Source: Mangrovibacter yixingensis (lineage in GTDB: Bacteria; Pseudomonadota; Gammaproteobacteria; Enterobacterales; Enterobacteriaceae). From it: a DNA stretch of 64,000 bases. Both the position numbers and the translations under genes were made by a program. Of the stretch, positions 59,902-64,000 are shown piece after piece (position 1 is the first letter of the stretch; each line of letters starts with the position of its first letter). Location of the stretch: assembly GCF_020523985.1 (NCBI RefSeq), contig NZ_JAIVKM010000001.1, positions 992,001 through 1,056,000 on the forward strand, written 5' to 3'. Under the pieces are notes generated by a model, which was given only the letters and a program-made list of their open reading frames with translations, made no database searches and was not told where the DNA came from.

Positions 59902-62900
59902 TTATCGGTCGGAAAGTTGTTGGTACTGGGCAAAACGTTGTTTGGCGTCCTGGTGCGTTTTTTCAAACAGTTCGTTTGCCATTTCCGGATACTGGCGGGC
60001 GAGTGCGGCATAGCGAACTTCGCCCATAAGAAATTCCTGGAAATCTTCTTCCGGCTCTTCGGAATCCAGGGTGAACGGATTTTTCCCCAGGGCCTCACGG
60101 GCAGGGTCGTAGCGCCACAGGTGCCAGTATCCTGCATCGACCGCTTTTTTCGCTTCCCGCATACTGCATCCCATACCGGCTTTCAGCCCGTGGTTGATAC
60201 AAGCTGCATAAGCAATAACCAGCGAAGGGCCAGGCCAGGCTTCTGCTTCCATAATGGCTTTGAGAGTTTGTGCTTTATCTGCCCCCATAGCAACTTGTGC
60301 GACATAAACATTGCCGTAACTCATTGCCATCATCCCCAGGTCTTTTTTGCGAGTGCGTTTCCCATCGCTGGCAAATTTGGCTATCGCTGCTACTGGGGTT
60401 GATTTGGATGACTGGCCACCCGTATTGGAGTAAACCTCGGTGTCAAACACCAGAATATTAATATCTTCACCACTTGCCAGCACATGGTCGAGGCCACCAA
60501 AACCAATATCGTAAGCCCAGCCATCACCACCAAGGATCCACTGAGAGCGACGAGTCAGATAATCTTTGTTCTGATAAATGCGCGCCAGTGTGGGATGGCT
60601 TTCGTGTTCACTTGCCAGATAAGTCAGCAATTCATCACTCCACTGACGGCTGCCTTCGCCTTGTTTCTGGTTTTCAAGCCAGGTGGCCATTGCATCACGC
60701 AGCGGTTGACTGACCGGTAACGAAATAGCGGCTTCCACATCGCTGACCAGTTGTGAACGAATTGCCTGCCCGCCTAATGCCATACCCAGACCAAATTCGG
60801 CGTTGTCCTCAAAGAGCGAGTTGGACCAGGCTGGCCCATGACCTGCATGGTTAGTGGTATAAGGTGTCGAAGGTGCGCTGGCACCCCAAATCGAGGAACA
60901 TCCGGTCGCATTGGCAATCATCATGCGGTCGCCAAACAGTTGCGTGATAAGCCGGGCATAAGGGGTTTCACCGCAACCGGCACAGGCACCTGAAAATTCC
61001 AGTAACGGGGTTTCAAACTGGCTACCCTTAACCGTGCTCTTACGGAATGGATGCGGTTTGAGGGGCAGTTCCATTAAGCGAGCCCAGACTTCGGTTTGCG
61101 CATTAGGCACACTGAGTGGTTCCATCGCCAGCGCTTTACCCCGTGACGGGCAAACATCCACGCAGTTACCGCAACCGGAACAATCCAGCGGTGATACAGC
61201 CAAATGATAGTGCCACTCTTTGGCACCTGTTGCCGGGCGGGCAAGCAGTGTTTCAGGCAATGTTGCGCGCTCTTCTTCTGTCATTAATACCGGGCGAATA
61301 GCCGCATGGGGGCAGATGAAAGCACACTGGTTACACTGTGTACAACCTTCAGCCTGCCAAACCGGAACAGACAGAGCGATGCCGCGTTTTTCCCATGCAC
61401 TGGTGCCGGAAGGGAAGCTGCCATCTTCACGCCCCTGGAAAGCACTTACCGGCAGGCTGTCACCTTGCTGGCGATTCATTGGCTGAACAATATTGCGAAT
61501 AAATTCCGGTACCAGCATCGTTGAAGCGGGTGTGTGGTCGCTGGCATCAGCCCAACTTGCCGGGAGCGCAATTGCAGTGATAGCACCCATTCCTTTATCA
61601 ATTGCCGCATTGTTCATTGCAACAATTTGCGGGCCTTTTTTCCCGTAACTTTTTTCTACGGCGGCTTTAAGATAACCTGCCGCTTCTTCTTGCGGCATAA
61701 TCCCGCTGAGTTTGAAGAACGCCGCCTGCATTATCATATTAAACCGCCCGCCAAGGCCAAGTTCGCGGGCAATATCTACTGCATTGATGGTGTAAAGGTG
61801 AATATCCCGTTCTACCAGAGCACGTTTCAATGACGCCGGTAAGTGTGCATCCAGTTCTTCGGGTTGCCAGGTGCAGTTAAGCAGCAATGTTCCGCCAGGT
61901 TTAATCCCTTCCAGTAAGTCGTACTGGCTGACATAAGACTGTTGAGAACAAGAAACAAAATCCGCCTCCTGAATCAGGTAGGGCGAGGTGATGGGATGCT
62001 TACCAAACCGCAGGTGAGAAACGGTAATCCCCCCCGATTTTTTCGAATCGTAGGAAAAATACGCCTGAGCATACAGCGGTGTATGGTCACCGATAATTTT
62101 AATGGCGCTTTTATTGGCACCAACGGTGCCATCAGAACCCATCCCCCAGAATTTACAGGCAGTGATATCGTCAGATGCCAGGCGGGGCATAGCGGGAGGC
62201 ACAGGCAGAGACATGCCTGTTACATCGTCGTCGATACCCACCGAGAAGTTATCCTGCGGGATACGGCGTTGCAGATTTAAAAAGACAGAGACCAGATGGG
62301 CAGGAATAATATCTTTGCCACCCAAACCGTAACGGCCACCGATTATCAGTGGGCGTTTTTCCTGTGCGTAGAAGGCGTTACGTACGTCCAGGCACAATGG
62401 CTCGCAGGGTGATCCTGGCTCTTTGGTACGATCGAGCACGGCAATACGTTTAACGCTTGCAGGTAATTCTGCCAGAAAATGGCTGACAGAGAACGGGCGG
62501 TAAAGGTGTACATTCAGAAAGCCGGTTTTATGGCCCTGCTGATTAAGGTAATCCACAGTTTCTTTCAGTGTTTCACAAACCGAGCCCATAGCAATGACAA
62601 CATCTTCCGCATCCGGGGCACCGTAATAATTAAATAAACGGTAGTCACGCCCGGTAATGGCGCTGATTTGCCGCATGTAGTCCTCAACCAACTGCGGCAA
62701 AGCAAAATAGAAGGGGTTAGCCGCTTCCCGGCCCTGAAAATAGATATCCGGGTTTTGTGCGGTCCCGCGAACTACCGGGTGATCTGGGTGCAGTGCATTG
62801 CGGCGGAACTGGTTTACAGCATCACGGTCGAGTAACGGTTCCAGTTGGCTGTGTTCCAGCACCTCAATTTTTTGGATTTCGTGGGAAGTCCGAAATCCAT

Positions 62901-63414
62901 CAAAGAAGTTAATAAAAGGCACCCGGCCTTTTATTGCGGCCAGATGTGCAACAGCAGATAAATCCATGACTTCCTGGACACTGCTTTCGGCAAGCATGGC
63001 ACACCCGGTCTGGCGTACTGCCATTACGTCCTGGTGGTCGCCGAAAATGTTCAGTGCATGGGTTGCCAGTGCACGGGCACTGACATGAAATACACCGGGC
63101 AGCAGCTCCCCGGCAATTTTGTACAAATTGGGGATCATTAATAACAATCCCTGAGAAGCGGTGTAGGTGCTGGTTAAGGCACCTGCCTGCAATGCGCCAT
63201 GTACGGCACCTGCCGCTCCACTTTCCGATTGCATTTCCACCAGGCGAACAGGCTGGCCAAACAGGTTTTTTTGCCCTTTGGCTGCCCACTCATCCACGTT
63301 TTCCGCCATCGGGGTGGACGGCGTGATGGGGTAAATTGCTGCGACATCGCTAAATGCATAAGAAATCCAGGCGGCGGCGGCGTTACCATCCATCGTCTTC
63401 ATTTTCTGCGCCAT
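59902..63414 (-). CDS. nifJ: Pyruvate:flavodoxin/ferredoxin oxidoreductase NifJ
   Basis: 1170 aa (Klebsiella NifJ 1171). Oxidises pyruvate to acetyl-CoA and CO2 and passes electrons to flavodoxin or ferredoxin. Domains: I (1-250, IYPITPSTPMAENVDEW, SQGLLLMIPN), II, gamma domain (about 400-610, FWGMGSDGTVGANKSAIKII), two 4Fe-4S motifs CTQCNQCAFICP and CSGCGNCVDVCP (about 685-760), the proximal-cluster Cys pair in SGACAGCGETPY, and the TPP motif GGDGWAYDIGFGGLDHV. By eye it is far closer to Klebsiella NifJ (for example QSSKSTPVAAIAKFA) than to E. coli YdbK. The ATG at 63414 has GAGG 9 nt upstream. Confidence 0.95.
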   Translation of the reverse strand: MAQKMKTMDGNAAAAWISYAFSDVAAIYPITPSTPMAENVDEWAAKGQKNLFGQPVRLVEMQSESGAAGAVHGALQAGALTSTYTASQGLLLMIPNLYKIAGELLPGVFHVSARALATHALNIFGDHQDVMAVRQTGCAMLAESSVQEVMDLSAVAHLAAIKGRVPFINFFDGFRTSHEIQKIEVLEHSQLEPLLDRDAVNQFRRNALHPDHPVVRGTAQNPDIYFQGREAANPFYFALPQLVEDYMRQISAITGRDYRLFNYYGAPDAEDVVIAMGSVCETLKETVDYLNQQGHKTGFLNVHLYRPFSVSHFLAELPASVKRIAVLDRTKEPGSPCEPLCLDVRNAFYAQEKRPLIIGGRYGLGGKDIIPAHLVSVFLNLQRRIPQDNFSVGIDDDVTGMSLPVPPAMPRLASDDITACKFWGMGSDGTVGANKSAIKIIGDHTPLYAQAYFSYDSKKSGGITVSHLRFGKHPITSPYLIQEADFVSCSQQSYVSQYDLLEGIKPGGTLLLNCTWQPEELDAHLPASLKRALVERDIHLYTINAVDIARELGLGGRFNMIMQAAFFKLSGIMPQEEAAGYLKAAVEKSYGKKGPQIVAMNNAAIDKGMGAITAIALPASWADASDHTPASTMLVPEFIRNIVQPMNRQQGDSLPVSAFQGREDGSFPSGTSAWEKRGIALSVPVWQAEGCTQCNQCAFICPHAAIRPVLMTEEERATLPETLLARPATGAKEWHYHLAVSPLDCSGCGNCVDVCPSRGKALAMEPLSVPNAQTEVWARLMELPLKPHPFRKSTVKGSQFETPLLEFSGACAGCGETPYARLITQLFGDRMMIANATGCSSIWGASAPSTPYTTNHAGHGPAWSNSLFEDNAEFGLGMALGGQAIRSQLVSDVEAAISLPVSQPLRDAMATWLENQKQGEGSRQWSDELLTYLASEHESHPTLARIYQNKDYLTRRSQWILGGDGWAYDIGFGGLDHVLASGEDINILVFDTEVYSNTGGQSSKSTPVAAIAKFASDGKRTRKKDLGMMAMSYGNVYVAQVAMGADKAQTLKAIMEAEAWPGPSLVIAYAACINHGLKAGMGCSMREAKKAVDAGYWHLWRYDPAREALGKNPFTLDSEEPEEDFQEFLMGEVRYAALARQYPEMANELFEKTHQDAKQRFAQYQQLSDR

Positions 63415-63496
63415 ATCATCATCCTCTTGCGAGACAGGAACCAGACCGCTGAGGTCTGATGTCAAAGGCGGGTAAGTTCCGCTATCAACCCAGAAA

Positions 63497-63511
63497 GCAT
63501 GGTCTGTGCCA
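63497..63511 (-). promoter_or_regulatory. Sigma-54-like -24/-12 promoter of nifJ
   Basis: On the minus strand TGGCAC-AGACC-ATGC: exact -24 element and the obligatory GG-N10-GC spacing, with one mismatch in the -12 TTGC. It lies about 83 bp upstream of the nifJ start, with room for a leader of about 70 nt. Confidence 0.6.
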
Positions 63512-63628
63512 TCCTGGTGTGTCGTTTTTAATCTTTTATTTTTCAGATAGATAGGATTTAACCTGCTTGGCAGGTAACGAAATTGTTATGGTGAGTTTGG
63601 GCGAAACAAGACATAACAGGCGACAACC

Positions 63629-63644
63629 TGTCGTGCTGTGAACA
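63629..63644. promoter_or_regulatory. NifA-type upstream activator motif
   Basis: TGT-CGTGCTGTGA-ACA fits TGT-N10-ACA, the NifA binding motif, about 150 bp upstream of the inferred nifJ transcript start. A six-base motif will occur by chance in this 575-bp gap about one time in eight. I see no gene in 63415-63980. Confidence 0.45.
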
Positions 63645-63982
63645 ATCTGTGGGGTTTATCTCCTGATGTGGGTGGCCTGCAGCCATTTACCTTGAAAACA
63701 GGGTGCGGTGCATAAACTTTGTTAGCCTGCCACGCAATATTCCCTTCTCTATTACCGCGTATTTTTCCAACCGGGATCACATTGTGCCAGTGAGATTGCG
63801 CGCGCTGTCCACTTTGTCTTATTTACCACAACATACCTGACAATTGGTTCGGAGTTTGTCTTGTCTGCTGCGTAAATGTGACACAAGCGTACATAAAATA
63901 ACCATAAAAATCATGGTGATATAAGTTTTTGTTCACGCTGGTACATTCTCTGCACTTATAGGAGTGGTAACACATCACTCAC

Positions 63983-64000
63983 AGGAGAAATGATTATGGC
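63983..64000 (+). other. Start of a truncated gene at the window edge
   Basis: AGGAG (63983-63987) is followed by ATG at 63990 and a better spaced ATG at 63996 (8 nt), reading Met-Ala and then leaving the window. The E. coli neighbour lolC begins Met-Tyr, so this is probably not lolC; identity unknown. Confidence 0.45.

Noticed and set aside
59745-60137. N-terminal extension of ycfT giving 487 residues
   Set aside because: The extra 131 codons overlap the conserved 3' end of nifJ in another frame; the family start is at 59744.

Overview
The window is a chromosomal backbone segment of an enterobacterium (order Enterobacterales, most likely family Enterobacteriaceae). Gene content, order and strand follow the Escherichia coli lpxL-to-ycfT region almost throughout, and most proteins look clearly orthologous to their E. 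coli counterparts by eye, though diverged. I cannot name the genus from sequence alone. About 55 genes are supported. No rRNA, tRNA, CRISPR array, transposase or prophage gene was seen.

Layout: (1) 1-11.7 kb: lpxL, trhO, solA, bssS, dinI, pyrC, yceB, mdtH, rimJ, yceH, mviM and murJ, covering lipid A acylation, tRNA hydroxylation, SOS modulation, pyrimidine synthesis and lipid II flipping. (2) 11.8-23.3 kb: the flagellar rod/hook block, flgMN and flgA leftward and flgBCDEFGHIJKL rightward, with sigma-28 promoters readable before flgM and flgK. (3) 23.4-25.7 kb: an MFS transporter and a divergent LysR regulator inserted between flgL and rne, with a perfect palindrome between them. (4) 25.8-30.5 kb: rne with its conserved autoregulatory leader, and divergent rluC. 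(5) 30.6-42 kb: yceF, then the yceD-rpmF-plsX-fabHDG-acpP-fabF-pabC-mltG-tmk-holB-tatD-family run that couples ribosome, fatty acid, folate, cell-wall and DNA precursor functions. (6) 42-50.2 kb: ptsG (CRP, Mlc and SgrS-type signals), hinT-ycfL-lpoB-thiK-nagZ-ycfP, ndh (FNR box) and ycfJ. (7) 50.2-64 kb: comR, ldtC, mfd, an alpha/beta hydrolase with a divergent GlxA-type regulator, ycfT, a nifJ-type pyruvate:flavodoxin oxidoreductase, and the first bases of another gene.

Departures from the E. coli order: no yceI/yceJ between trhO and solA, no grxB between yceB and mdtH, no fhuE after ptsG, and no bhsA beside its repressor gene comR. Gains are the MFS/LysR pair, the hydrolase/GlxA pair, and nifJ.

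The best leads for something new are modest. The nifJ gene resembles the Klebsiella nitrogenase-linked enzyme and carries a sigma-54-like promoter plus a NifA-type upstream motif, with no nif gene in view. A 49-codon two-helix membrane protein is encoded antisense to the ycfJ-comR gap. The ndh-ycfJ gap holds four hairpins, two of them identical. A hydrolase gene appears able to make both a Tat-exported and a cytosolic form. Most of the rest is conserved housekeeping sequence, and I do not see a large undescribed multi-gene system.
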